From: Tremella fuciformis
Taxonomy: Eukaryota; Basidiomycota; Tremellomycetes; Tremellales; Tremellaceae
Length of the DNA: 64,000 nucleotides
Direction: 5' to 3'
Assembly (NCBI GenBank): GCA_032768795.1
Contig: CP136492.1
Location: 992,001 to 1,056,000, forward strand
Shown here piece by piece: positions 44,001 through 53,040 of the stretch. Below the pieces are notes generated by a model. That model saw nothing but the letters and a program-made list of their open reading frames with translations, ran no database searches and was not told where the DNA came from. The stretch's first letter is position 1; every line of letters starts with the position of its first letter. A program made the translations under genes and the position numbers.

Positions 44001-46114
44001 CGATCGTTGAGCGGCTGCACAGCCCTTTCGCCTTCCTCTCCGCCAATGCAGCCGACGGCCCCGTAATGCCTGTGGATCCCAGAAACCTGGCCGAGGCGAT
44101 GGCTAGCGGCGACAGAGCAGAATGGATCGCCGCCATGGAGAAAGAGATCTCGAACATTGAGAGTAAGGGGACGTGGCGCGAGGTAAAGTTGCCTGCAGAT
44201 CGCAGAGCAGTCGGTTCGCGTTGGGTATTCAAGGTCAAAACCGATGCGGATGGCAATGTCATCAAACACAAGGCTCGGCTCGTCGCACAGGGCTTCTCGC
44301 AGGTGCCGGGCGTCGACTTTGAAGAGACGTTTGCGCCGGTAGGCCGTCTTGGATCTCTGAGACTGTTGCTGGCAATCGCTGCAGCCGACCGCATGATCGT
44401 CGCGCAGGCCGATGTCGAGGGCGCCTACTTGAACAGTCCTATCGACACCGAAGTCTACATCCGTTATCCCGACGGGATGCGGCGGAGGCAGGGCTGCGAC
44501 GCTCTGCTGCTCCTGAAGAGTTTATACGGACTAAAGCAGTCAGCGAGGAACTGGTGGGAGGAGCTAGGACGAGTCCTACGTCGACAAGGCTTTGAGAGGA
44601 CGAATGGTGACTGGGGACTGTATGTGCGACAGTCTCAAGGCCGAACGGTGCTTGTTCTGGTCTATGTCGACGATATCGTGATTGCCGCATCGTCACAGGG
44701 GGAGATCGACGCCCTGTGGACCGCTCTCAAGGCTGAGTGGACGATCACCGTCATAGGCGACGTCGGAACAGTGCTCGGGATGAAGGTATCGCAGGACAAG
44801 GCTAGACGGACGATCTGGCTGAGTCAGCCCGCATATGTCGACAGAGTGCTCGAGAGGTTCCCAGAGCACGCTCGGCGACGCACCAGATCAACACCGTTGC
44901 CGCAGGACGCCAAGATCGATGCAGAGGACGCGTCGACAGCCTTAACGCCTTATCAAGAGCTTGTCGGATGTCTCTTATGGCTAGCGGGCTGCACGCGTCC
45001 GGATGTCATGTTCGCGGCCTCATACCTCTCCAGGGCACTCGCAACACCTACCCGTCAGCACTGGGATCTCGCACAAGGCGTCCTGACCTACCTAGCCCAC
45101 ACACGGACTGTTGGGCTCAGGCTGGGCGGCAGCGACGGCGAGCTGCAGGGTTGGGTAGATTCGGACTGGGCAGGTTGCAAGGACACTCGGCGGTCAACCA
45201 CAGGCTGGTTGATGGAGTTCAGGGGTTCGCCGATCACCTGGTCGTCCCGCAGACAAGCCACGGTCTCGACATCGACGGTTGAGGCCGAATACATCGCTGT
45301 AGCCGAGGCCGCGAAGGAGGCGGTTTGGCTCAGGAATCTGCTCTGTGAGCTAGGACTCGAGCAGAGATCGCCAACGCCGCTCTCCTGCGACAACCAGGGG
45401 TCCATCAGACTCGCAGGGCAGCCCACAACTCACTCCCGGACCAAACATATCGACATAAAACATCATTTGATCCGGGAACTTGTCGACACAGGCAAAGTCA
45501 GCCTGCGGTACGTCAGCTCTGCGGACCAGAAGGCAGACATCCTCACCAAGTCGCTTCCGGCTGCCGCGCACGCCCGCCATTTTGAAGCTCTGGGCCTGGG
45601 CCGTCCGCCCGCCGGCGGGGAGCGCGCTCTCGTCCACCTAGCAGTCACAATCAGCGATCTAGAAGACGTCGGCGGTAGCGAGAAGACGTTGAATGACAAA
45701 GTCAGTCGCGCTCCCAATCGTCTGCCACACCACGTGGTCAAGCCAAAACGCCGAAATGCCGCTAGTCAAACCCATCAGCTCGCACATCAGCAACGCTTCG
45801 CTGCATGCGCACGGGGAGTGAGAGACTGTATGCATGCAGGGGGAGCCAGAGGATCCCAAAGAGGATCAGGGCTACCGGCAGACACCAAGATCATCGATTT
45901 TGGGTCGGTATTGATGGAGAACGGCCGGACGCCTTCCCATCAGCCTGAAGGAAGTGTTGGTCTGGACCGTGCGACGCTCGCGACGCGCGGTCTCGGGCCT
46001 CTATCGTCCTGGAGCGAAGATCAACAGGCTTGGGGATGCCCGGTAGGTCCTTGGCACAACCGCCAGACCTGTTGCGGCCACCTGCAGCCTGCAGACTTCG
46101 AGGGGGAGTGTTGA
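41099..46114 (+). CDS. Copia gag-pol polyprotein
   Basis: A single frame of 1671 codons from ATG 41099 without introns. Domains in order: gag-like N-terminus (SYAPWRAAVEVALQLGDCW); CCHC zinc knuckle CRHCGKKGHWERDC near residue 265; aspartic protease WVLDSGATDHLT near 400; pre-integrase zinc region ending CEVCARTK; integrase core with D (VDVDITGPF), D (IRSDGGGEF) and E (NGAAERTIRTIKDM); reverse transcriptase with KARLVAQGFSQVPGVDFEE, DVEGAYLNS, SLYGLKQSARNW and the catalytic YVDDIVIAA; RNase H with DSDWAGCKDTRRSTTGW and STVEAEYIA. A ~170-residue C-terminal extension after RNase H matches nothing I know. The stop TGA (46112-46114) lies inside the 3' LTR. No frameshift separates gag and pol. Confidence 0.95.
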   Translation: MSATRVNIDAIPKLSHDPASYAPWRAAVEVALQLGDCWNAALGLDLEPGRVAATERRTRAGSVMPTGSDIGGAMTSEDKKDWERWQARESRAQAMLKGTVSEAVRLDIEDLLAAADMWLYCDKMHEADLLENQRIVHARLWTLDLRGDASADEMSAHVETFSKAISDGKRVGIVLSDTERAQRFLATILDPAFNIVRAELAPIAKDKQSWAVVLSKYTTEIARRRARPPQRQGNGGGKPLAMAVDRRPRFERDKTNDECRHCGKKGHWERDCRKKAAELQRGGLQGRGGRPARQRGGRGERKGVQDRQDVAAADKRITIPPKADSGLLAAALEVDMDPWAGLTVAATEWAELDDDSDDRIVFPDQLDDPWFENGSAESSNDALFTADTLQVESEAVEPVWVLDSGATDHLTPHRSILKRVRRLDKPRVFGLANDTATMQAVEVGEIDLVLSSGQRLTLRDVYHVPTARISLCSLSRLLRWGWRADLKGDGGTLERRQERLALRKRGSLWTVRLGTTRPTILLTTAVDTRSPLEAEHQRLGHIGVERLKELGRKDLLTEPWRAYKDDPFVTAACEVCARTKITRPPKAGDAPLLKGGGDGVGVDVDITGPFETSVDGCENMLVAIERSSKILGVVPIGRKSEAFNALQQFIAKIERQLGDRVRVIRSDGGGEFDSLEARAFYQSAGIQHYMTPRYTPELNGAAERTIRTIKDMTAAMLADSRLPHAYWSFAARYAAVIIMKLSVSARTGLSAWSALTGRERGLESVLRFGQRCHAQIPSQIRRKASFTQERGEACRILGQSETQSGWTVQLDATGEIAHRRDVKVLEMSKDDEAEFGHVTQSDQAELIPVGSMGGKIASHSGQDENREDLEVSGDQPESGQAQKNVAGVEISEEELTINDPAVAVSNTPEQPRVPRPSRLPVATNRSRIPVAERWTYVPVAATPLPQPVATNEAGRPIRDKRPPPKFGAIVERLHSPFAFLSANAADGPVMPVDPRNLAEAMASGDRAEWIAAMEKEISNIESKGTWREVKLPADRRAVGSRWVFKVKTDADGNVIKHKARLVAQGFSQVPGVDFEETFAPVGRLGSLRLLLAIAAADRMIVAQADVEGAYLNSPIDTEVYIRYPDGMRRRQGCDALLLLKSLYGLKQSARNWWEELGRVLRRQGFERTNGDWGLYVRQSQGRTVLVLVYVDDIVIAASSQGEIDALWTALKAEWTITVIGDVGTVLGMKVSQDKARRTIWLSQPAYVDRVLERFPEHARRRTRSTPLPQDAKIDAEDASTALTPYQELVGCLLWLAGCTRPDVMFAASYLSRALATPTRQHWDLAQGVLTYLAHTRTVGLRLGGSDGELQGWVDSDWAGCKDTRRSTTGWLMEFRGSPITWSSRRQATVSTSTVEAEYIAVAEAAKEAVWLRNLLCELGLEQRSPTPLSCDNQGSIRLAGQPTTHSRTKHIDIKHHLIRELVDTGKVSLRYVSSADQKADILTKSLPAAAHARHFEALGLGRPPAGGERALVHLAVTISDLEDVGGSEKTLNDKVSRAPNRLPHHVVKPKRRNAASQTHQLAHQQRFAACARGVRDCMHAGGARGSQRGSGLPADTKIIDFGSVLMENGRTPSHQPEGSVGLDRATLATRGLGPLSSWSEDQQAWGCPVGPWHNRQTCCGHLQPADFEGEC

Positions 46115-46272
46115 ACAATAGGCCCCGAGGACCCCGAGGACGCCTCATAGGGTCAGAATTGCCTCTTGCGGCCAAATGAGTAACCTTATGTAGATGGCTT
46201 GAGCAGAGCGACAGCTCATAAGTAGAGAACTGCAGAGATGGACGAATGCATAGCTCTCATCATTGTGTAACA
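46109..46272 (+). repeat. 3' LTR of copia element
   Basis: 164 bp, same sequence as the 5' LTR, followed by GAATT (46273-46277). Its first six bases contain the stop codon of the gag-pol frame. Confidence 0.95.
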
Positions 46273-46313
46273 GAATTCTCGAGACCTTTTTCAGTCAGAG
46301 CAGCCCTTTGCAT
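46273..46313 (-). pseudogene. 5' end of the gene disrupted by the copia element
   Basis: Minus-strand ATG at 46311-46313 opens MQRAALTEKGLEN and runs straight into the retrotransposon target site. The frame resumes on the far side of the element at 40591, which is the reason for treating this as the detached start of the 38770-40591 gene. Only 13 codons are on this side. Confidence 0.4.
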
Positions 46314-46320
46314 TGGTTTC

Positions 46321-46496
46321 TATTGAGGAATAGGCTCCGAGGACGCCTCATAGGGCGAGAATTACCTCTTTTGGCGTGATGGGGCGGAGAGCAATAAGAC
46401 CATGAGCGAGCAGTCATTATCAGACCGCCAGAGGGACATACACATATACCGAGCTGTGGAGATGGGTGGATACGTAGCTTTCATCGTTGTATGACA
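46321..46496 (+). mobile_element. Diverged LTR of a related copia element
   Basis: Begins TATTGAGGAATAGGCTCCGA and shares GAGGACGCCTCATAGGG with the active LTR; it ends in TATGACA. It is followed by GAGTAAAAATTCCCAGTCTC, clearly related to the GATTAAAAGTCCCAAGTCTC just inside the active element. It therefore looks like the 5' LTR plus a little interior of an older relative, not a solo LTR. No target duplication was found. Confidence 0.7.
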
Positions 46497-48525
46497 GAGT
46501 AAAAATTCCCAGTCTCCGCCATGAGAACCAGGAGAGACGTTGGCGCAGGTTGAGGCGCGGGTCCACCCGCACGGATGCCGCCTGCAGGGGCCGGCGCACA
46601 GTGTTACATACCTGAGTTTCCGGATTCACAGAGTCTCAGTGCATCTCTCGAGAGGGGTGTCACAAGGCGGCGATCGTTGCCCTACGCATTCGACTGCGTG
46701 GTCAATTTTGTCCCGTGGCGACCTCGCTTCTGTCGTCTACAGCACGACGTGTCGTCGTCTTTCCTCCCGCCATTGGCGGCCGGTGCGCGCATCCAGCCGT
46801 GATTCTGCACCGAGTGCTGATTCTTCTGACCCAAGGCTTCCAGAGGGTGTGCGACAACGGCGGTGGCGGGCGCCTTGGCGGAACTTCACTCTGATGGGCT
46901 GAGCTTGATTCCCAGCTCTGCGTTCTGCCGGTGTAGGCGCACGACGAATAGGCTTGAGAATCGAACAGTGCGGCATCAGTTGATGGCACTCTTACTATGC
47001 AGCACTGAAGATACCAGGCTCTCGACTGTCTAGGGCATTGATCGGCGTCTTGTAATTGTCTCAGATCCTGTGGGTAATAGAGTCCAAGGCGCCTCAGAGC
47101 ACTCAATGTCCGCTCGCTCCAAGAAGCTGGGCATGCATGATGACAATGGGGTGGGACGCGCACATCGACTGGCCGAGCGAGGACATCCATGCAATGTGTG
47201 TGAAGTCAGACGCCGAGAGTCGGACGGTGTACATTTGAGGGGACTAATGCTTTGGCAGGCTTAAAGTGGGGTCTCAGCCCAGCCTAATGGCCTCTCTGCA
47301 AAGCCTTGCGGTGGTTGCAGAAATCTGAACTACTGTGGCTTCCGGCCGAAAATCCTCCACGACCCTGCTGACTCAATTCACAAAGGTATCAGTAGATTTG
47401 GTGGGCATACAACGACCATAAAGCGGTTCGTTCCTGAGGGTTTGCGTCACGCGCACGGTGTCTTGCCGGGTCCAACGGCGACTGCATCTGTACCGGGATC
47501 GTTCAGGAAGAGTTCGGGGCCACTCACTACGAGGAGACATCAGTGACTAGAAGACCGGAGACGTCTGATCAGTCTCGTGCACTAGTGACTTTGTATGACA
47601 TGTCCATGTCGGGCAAGCGACCTCCATGGCAGAGACGTTCCGGTGGGCAGGGGGACAGTGACCGTCTTCCGTCCTCGTCGAGTAAATCGTTGAGCAGCTC
47701 GAGTGAAGTGGTATGCTACGATCAGTGGAAAGCAGCGCATCTAGGCATTCATCACGAAGCAGTAAATCCGGCCTTCAAACCCCGGATCCTTCTAAGGAGT
47801 CTCGTTGAGGAAGCCTGGTGGATAACATACACCAAAGATCGAGTAAGGGCCTGGCCAGGTCTGCTTCATAGCTGAAACGTTCTCAAAGCTACGCCTGGAA
47901 TTCTGATGAACGAAGGACCAGCGAGTCCCGATTGGTTTCAAAGCCTTTGGCAATGGAGAATCAGGCTTTTCGCCAGGACGGAATCTCTGAGAGGATTGGA
48001 GGTGACAGCAGTCGCCTCACGTCGTTGTGCACGGCCCACCGAGCCTACCTAGCTGAGCACCTCGTGGCTCGCTCAGAGCGATCTGAGCGCTTCTACGAGC
48101 TTCAGGTCTTGCCTAGGTCTGAATGGATGCTGCAGAGCATGAAGACAGCTGCACCATATTTGCTCGCGCGGACTCAAGGCATAACCTGTCCGTCGGTCAT
48201 CGGGGCGGTGTAGAGCTGATACCCGATGCCCGAGGGTGAGAGGAGGTAAGTGGCGAGGCGGCCTTTGTAAGACTGAGCGAGCTGGCGACGAGCGCCTTGA
48301 AAGCTGGTATCGGCTGCTCGATGATCGACTGTGCGGTTGGTTCATAGCCGCTCATCGTCGACAAGGCTTCTTGCTGAGTTGACTGGTAGCCGCTACTCAG
48401 TGAGAGCCAGGCCAGCGGTCATTTCTTCACACTTCAATCTTAATGCAGGAGCCGACTGTCCATGCGTACTCAGGAAACCCATCTAATATATACTCTATGC
48501 GGAAAGCGCTCAATGCTTCTTTTGA
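46497..48525. other. Decayed gene region
   Basis: About 2 kb with no intact gene. It contains the pseudogene block at 47262-47530. Upstream of that block on the minus strand, open frame ELLNDLLDEDGRRSLSPCPP (about 47585-47700) probably belongs to the same relic. At about 48187-48345 the minus strand reads AQSYKGRLATYLLSPSGIG then YQLYTAPMTDGQVMP and stops, which looks like the tail of another protein lacking a visible start. Confidence 0.35.
47262..47530 (-). pseudogene. Degenerate copy of the 36849 gene domain
   Basis: The minus strand reads ERSRYRCSRRWTRQDTVRVT, TDTFVN-stop-VSRVVEDFRPEA and TTARLCREA before a second stop. This lines up with SRYGIDRQWDREDTDQVT, TESFVNTVSRAVEKLLPLA and SATERLCQEA of the gene at 36849-37763. 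The premature TGA after FVN and a further stop after CREAIRLG mark it as a pseudogene or one undergoing decay. Confidence 0.65.
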
Positions 48526-49775
48526 CTAGTGATCGAGGCGAGACTGCTCCACAAGCTTGACGAGGTCTTGCTTCCCGTCCAGAAGCATTCGCCGAATAAC
48601 ATCGTCATAAACAACCCACCACCACCCGTGCACAAAGGCGTAATCGGTGATGCTTTCCTGTTCAGGGGTATTTTTGATGAGCCACTGTAGTTGTGAAGGC
48701 AGCTCCGACAAGGGTTCGGCGGCACTGTCGGTGATCGAAGGCGGCAGGTAGGATTCGAGGTACTCTGGGCGTTGATGCCAAGGCTTGTCATGGAAGCTGT
48801 ATGGATTAGCGCATGATAGGAAAGAGGGAGCGTGTGAAAGCACATGTAATGTATCAACCGCACCTCATCATCCCTCCAAACATTCTTGTGGATCGCTCGC
48901 AAAGGCTTCAGCGCGTTGGCCCACCAAGCGAGTGGCCGCCATTTCCCCTTGAAGAACTCAGCTATCACGTCCTGATCGGCGAGATTGGCTTCGGCGACTG
49001 TCGGAGAGTTGTCTAGGAAGTGCTTGATCGCGTTCATTGTCTTGTCAGACGGGTTGAGCACGACCATTCCCGAGTTGAGCAGGTGGGATGTTCGCGGTCC
49101 ATCGAAAGTGGGTATAGGTGGGGCAAGAAGAGGAGTATGCGGGGGCTGGTGTGTCAATCCGCAATTTGCGGGCACCCTGATCGTCAGTGCTGCGACAAGC
49201 GGATGATAAGACACTCGCCAGTCTTTTGGGTAGTGCGCAAACTTCATCGGGTTGCAGACGCAAGCCGGCGCGCCGGCGATCCAATCCTTCCCGGGGAGCT
49301 CGAGATCGAACAGCTCGTCCATCCCTCGCAAGAAGATCATGTCCGAGTCGATCAGGACGACCCGATCGTACTCCGTCAGGCTCCACACCTGCAGCTTGGT
49401 CCAAGCATCGTTAAGTCGCAGGAATTTGGGATCGAACCCGGGATGCTGACCAGCAGCTGGGATCAAGTGGGGGACCTCTCGGATCTGCAGTCCTGCATCG
49501 AGCAGCACTTTTCGAGCCGTCTGTGGCAGTGTGTCGGTCGTCATGATGAGGAGGGGATACTGCGATACCGCTTGCATGGTGCGATAGAGGGCAAGGACTC
49601 CTGCGAGATCAGCATGCTTCCACAACTAAAGCTCGGCCTTCTCGATCGAGAGAGGGCGTCCGGATCTGACGGACTAGGGTGACTCACCAGAAAGGTAGGC
49701 CGAGTTGGTGAGCAAGGTCGCCCATGTCTTGCGCCCATGGTGGACGCCATTGCCATTGGCGAGCTCCCCGGCCAT
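48526..49775 (-). CDS. GT8 family glycosyltransferase (glycogenin/galactinol-synthase-like)
   Basis: A sugar-nucleotide-dependent transferase of family GT8. The ATG at 49775 begins MAGELANGNGVHHGRKTWAT then LLTNSAYLSG. A short intron joins this to VLALYRTMQAVSQYPLLIM. The catalytic domain has KLQVWSLTEYDRVVLIDSDM with the metal-binding DSD (DxD), followed by GAPACVCNPMKFAHYPKDW. After an intron come HLLNSGMVVLNPSDKTM, LADQDVIAEFFKGKWRPLAW and ALKPLRAIHKNVWRDDEVRL, then IHY/YSFHDKPWHQRPEYL (the HxxGxxKPW-like acceptor motif). No signal peptide, so probably cytosolic. A glycogenin role is possible but the protein is shorter, lacking a clear priming-tyrosine tail. It diverges from RTT109 across 213 bp. 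Confidence 0.85.
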
Positions 49776-49988
49776 TCTCCCTAGCGATGCTACAAGATGC
49801 GCAGATGAATAAGCATAAAAGAAATCGAACAGCGAGACTGCTCCCGATCTTGTCTTGGTACTTTGAATTGAAACGTGCCTGAAAATGGCGCCACGGATCA
49901 CGCCGCCTGTCCGTCCGTCCACCGGCCCGATATGGAACGCGTTCTAACGAGTTCCTTACCTTCGGAACTCTTCCATCCATCTAACCTG

Positions 49989-51474
49989 ATGGCGCCAACG
50001 AAGTATGTTCTGTATCTGGCGCCGCTGAATAGCAGCATTGACGGGCAGTCTGCGCGATCATGTCAACTTCGCTGTGTCCAAGCTGCAGAATCGCCAGGCT
50101 CTGCACCTCAATGTTTTGAGATCAGCACCAAAGCGCACTTCGACTCTTTTTCCGCATACCAACGGTCCGAGATGGACTCAGGAGGAGTTTCTGGTCACCC
50201 TCGCATCGGACTTGGAGGAGGATGAAGCAGGCAACACGGCGTCAACATCGTCAACGACAACACAAGAGCTTGCCGCAACGCCGCGCCCAAAGGTGCTCGT
50301 CGCGGCCATCTCGGCCTACCTGTACACCCATCAGTCAACGTCTATCCTCTATATATCCAAGGTCGACTCGAGCGGATATGCGCCTGCCCCTCTTCCATAC
50401 ACCCGCACCCTCGTATCAGCATTCATTGGGTTCTTCTTGCTGCCATTCCACGCCCAAGAAAAACTCATCGTCACCCTGTTTGCCCGAAGCCAAACGCGAT
50501 ACCTGTTCCCAAACAGCGGGGCAGATCTTCCGGGGGGAGAGAAGAGCAGTAAAGTGGTCCTCGGAGGGTTGAAACTGTGCCAATGGTGGAAAGGGGTTTA
50601 CGAAGATGTCGCAAGGAACGCGATTGCTCTCGCGGACACGGCGCCATCCACTTCGCCCTCGATTCGTCTGACCTATTTGTTACCAGGGTACAGCGCCGAG
50701 GAAGCTGCTGGCATGCTTGGACCCCCCCGTCAACCTCTCGCGAACGGCTTGTCCTGGATTTATGCGTCCCCTTTTCGGGAAAGCCTCTTCGACTCCGCCT
50801 CCAGATCACCTTCCCTAGCGACTATCATCCCATCCTTACCGGACGACCCCAAGACCCGCTTCATGGACGAGCTGGCGCTTGCTGCTGAATCCGGGGAGGC
50901 CAGTAATAACGATCCGAAAGCAAGTCCGAAACGAAGAACAGCCAAGGAAAAAGACAAAGAGGAGGACATCGAGGGTCGGAAAAGGTCTCACGCGGCTTTG
51001 GGCAAGGTGGGATTGGACGAATTCTGGGAACGAATGGGTTTCAGGCAAGAGATGTCAAGTGGCGATGTCACTGGCTTTTTCGCACTGGCAACGAGCTCGG
51101 TGACCGTGGACCTTCTCGCGCACTCGCGCCCCGTGCCGTCGATACCAGCGTCAGCCACAACATCTTCCGAGAATTCATTCAACACAAAACCGGAGGAGAT
51201 CTCCGAATCCGTCCTTTCACCAGCCGTCGTCACTCGTCTTTTAGATGCCTTGCTTAACTGCGACTTCGGCACGTCTGATGCTGGTCTTATCAGCTCGGAC
51301 ACTTGGCTGTTGAGTTTGGAGAACATAGTCAAATCTGAGGTTGGCGAGAAAGGGTGGAGCGCCAGCTCTACAACAGTACCAGCCAAGAGCGGTCTTGCCG
51401 ACGCGCCACAGAAGAGAGACCGTTTTGAGGCCCCAGTGACGATGCTGCAACCTCGCAAAAAGAAGCGAGCGTAA
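49989..51474 (+). CDS. RTT109: Histone acetyltransferase Rtt109 (KAT11)
   Basis: Rtt109 acetylates newly made histone H3, mainly on K56, during DNA replication, with chaperones Asf1 or Vps75. A 14-nt first exon (49989-50002, MAPTN) is spliced by a 46-nt intron to 50049-51474, giving 479 residues. Family blocks: LRDHVNFAVSKLQNRQALHL, KVLVAAISAYLYTHQSTSIL, YISKVDSSG, SAFIGFFLLPFHAQEKLIV, FARSQTRYLFPNSGADLPG, LCQWWKGVYEDV and LDEFWERMGFRQEMSSGDVT. The C-terminus ends in a basic PRKKKRA that could be a nuclear localisation signal. The unspliced frame from the same ATG misreads the start, so the tiny exon matters. Good match to the fungal family. Confidence 0.88.
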
Positions 51475-52020
51475 GCTACGATGTGACGACCCGGCAGGCA
51501 CCACTACGATATCACCAGCGTCTACCTCTGGGAGCGATCTTGCAATTGTATATGCCGGTCACCTTACCTCTGGAACCTTGTCATGTACCAGTCACGGAAA
51601 ATATTATGTGAGCCTCGGTCACTGGTGCGCCGCCCGTCTAGGGGCAGCCCCGTTATGAGCGGTGACCGGCGGCGATGAATGTGCCGGGCGCGCATGCGCG
51701 AAAGATGTCTGGCTTGATCCGAGGACGCCTCGGCGATGGACCACGATATGACGCTTCTCATGTTCCCTCGGCCACGGACCATGTCATTTCAATCAGCGAC
51801 CTCTACCCCCTCAATGAAAGGACGCGCTCTTGGTATCTCACGACCCGTCACCTATGCGATCAACGGGTTCGATGATATATGGCACGCCTGCCCCGTGCTC
51901 CTAAAATCCTTCATCTGGCTGAATCTCACGTACTCTGCCGACATATCTCTCTCCGCATCTGATTTGAGATAGCCTGCACCGCGACTAACTACGCAACTCT
52001 TCAATTGCTCACAACCCACC
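51475..52020. promoter_or_regulatory. Upstream region of the tandem array
   Basis: 546 bp between RTT109 and the first array gene. The end (about 51940-52020) resembles the DNA before the third array gene: both have CTCTCTCCGCATCTG followed by a TTTGA element shortly before the ATG. This suggests that the promoter was copied with the genes. Confidence 0.45.
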
Positions 52021-53040
52021 ATGTCGGCAATTTCTTCCGACAGCGCTGACGAGTTCATTCGCCCGGCAGCTCCATGGGTGCAGACCCTGCTCTCTGAAGC
52101 TGCCAAGCTCTCTGACGTTGCCAAGCAGCGCGCAGCCGAGCTTGAGGTCGCTGGGAGCTCGTTCACTATTGACGGTGCTTCCTTGAAGTTTTGGCTTACT
52201 TTTGGACAGCCGCCAAACCCCACTAAGGACGATCTGCAAGTTCTCAACGACTGGGAGAGTGGCATCAAACCGCTCAGTCACGAGAAGACTGACGATTACG
52301 TGAGCAGGCGTGACCTTACAGCGATCTTCAAGGACACCATAACAAAGATCTCCAACCACTGGAACTCGTACAGCAACCAGCCGCTGCCATCAGTCCAGTT
52401 GAGGGATTGGCAAGTGGACACCCATTGCGAGTCTGCGCCGCCTGACAGATACTACGCGGTCCGCGTAACCTACCTTCCCGCTCAGTCCCTCGCCACTAGC
52501 ATGCCGAGCAGCACAGCGCAGCCAGAGGTGGACGACCGCCAAGAGATAGCGTTCCGCCCAGAGATGCAGTACCGCCCGCAGCCGGAAGACCGCACGGCCA
52601 AGTTGCTGAGCATGATCGGCTCGGCGGCTCGAATGGTGAACCCCACGTTTTCCGTATGCGCCCACTCGTTCAGCTGCTTCGACATTGGGATCGGAATGCA
52701 GATCTCGCTGTATGAACGACGGCTCACGCTGGATCACGATCCCACGCTGGATACGCTGAATCAGTGGGTGCGCAGCGTGGTTGCGCTCAGTTATGACAGA
52801 GGCAGGGACAAGCAGAGCCGGCAGCGCCTGCAGACAGCAATCACCGCCTCGCTGCGCGATATGAAATCCCACCACGCATATGGTTCCACTGCGGTGATGA
52901 GACCGCACATTTGCGGTGACTGGGAGGTGCAATCGACATACCAAGACGTTCCTTCGGTGGGTTTCAGTGGTGAGGCGCAGACACACCGATCTTACTACTT
53001 GTACGTCAAACCTAACAATTATTCATATTCCCGTACATAG
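52021..53040 (+). CDS. Tandem paralogue 1, two-module protein of unknown family
   Basis: Unrecognised. An intronless 339-residue protein, unusual here because almost all neighbours have introns. It has two modules. Module 1 (about 10-160): WVQTLLSEAAKLSD, a PPNPTKDDLQVLNDWESGI block, SRRDLTAIFKDTI, DWQVDTHC and RYYAVRVTYLP. Module 2 (about 195-335): LLSMIGSAARMVNPTFSVCA, MQISLYERR, DPTLDTLNQWVRSVVAL, KQSRQRLQTAITASLRDMKS, CGDWEVQS and SYYLYVKP. The order WE/WV - SR..L..A - W-V - YY.V is the same in both. No signal peptide, membrane segment or known motif is visible. A 35-residue Gln/Pro-rich linker separates the modules. Confidence 0.75.
   Translation: MSAISSDSADEFIRPAAPWVQTLLSEAAKLSDVAKQRAAELEVAGSSFTIDGASLKFWLTFGQPPNPTKDDLQVLNDWESGIKPLSHEKTDDYVSRRDLTAIFKDTITKISNHWNSYSNQPLPSVQLRDWQVDTHCESAPPDRYYAVRVTYLPAQSLATSMPSSTAQPEVDDRQEIAFRPEMQYRPQPEDRTAKLLSMIGSAARMVNPTFSVCAHSFSCFDIGIGMQISLYERRLTLDHDPTLDTLNQWVRSVVALSYDRGRDKQSRQRLQTAITASLRDMKSHHAYGSTAVMRPHICGDWEVQSTYQDVPSVGFSGEAQTHRSYYLYVKPNNYSYSRT

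Larger units (their letters stand above)
40592..46272 (+). mobile_element. Full-length Ty1/copia retrotransposon
   Basis: A 5681-bp element bounded by identical 164-bp LTRs and a 5-bp target duplication GAATT (40587-40591 and 46273-46277). One uninterrupted gag-pol frame fills the interior, with domain order protease-integrase-reverse transcriptase-RNase H, which defines the copia (Pseudoviridae) superfamily. A purine tract AGGGGGAG (46101-46108) immediately before the 3' LTR serves as polypurine tract. The primer-binding site after the 5' LTR was not matched to a tRNA. Identical LTRs and an intact frame indicate a recent, possibly still mobile copy. Confidence 0.95.

Noticed and set aside
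46702..47190. 162-codon minus-strand frame at 46702
   Set aside because: No start context, motif or partner exon; composition suggests a chance frame in decayed DNA.
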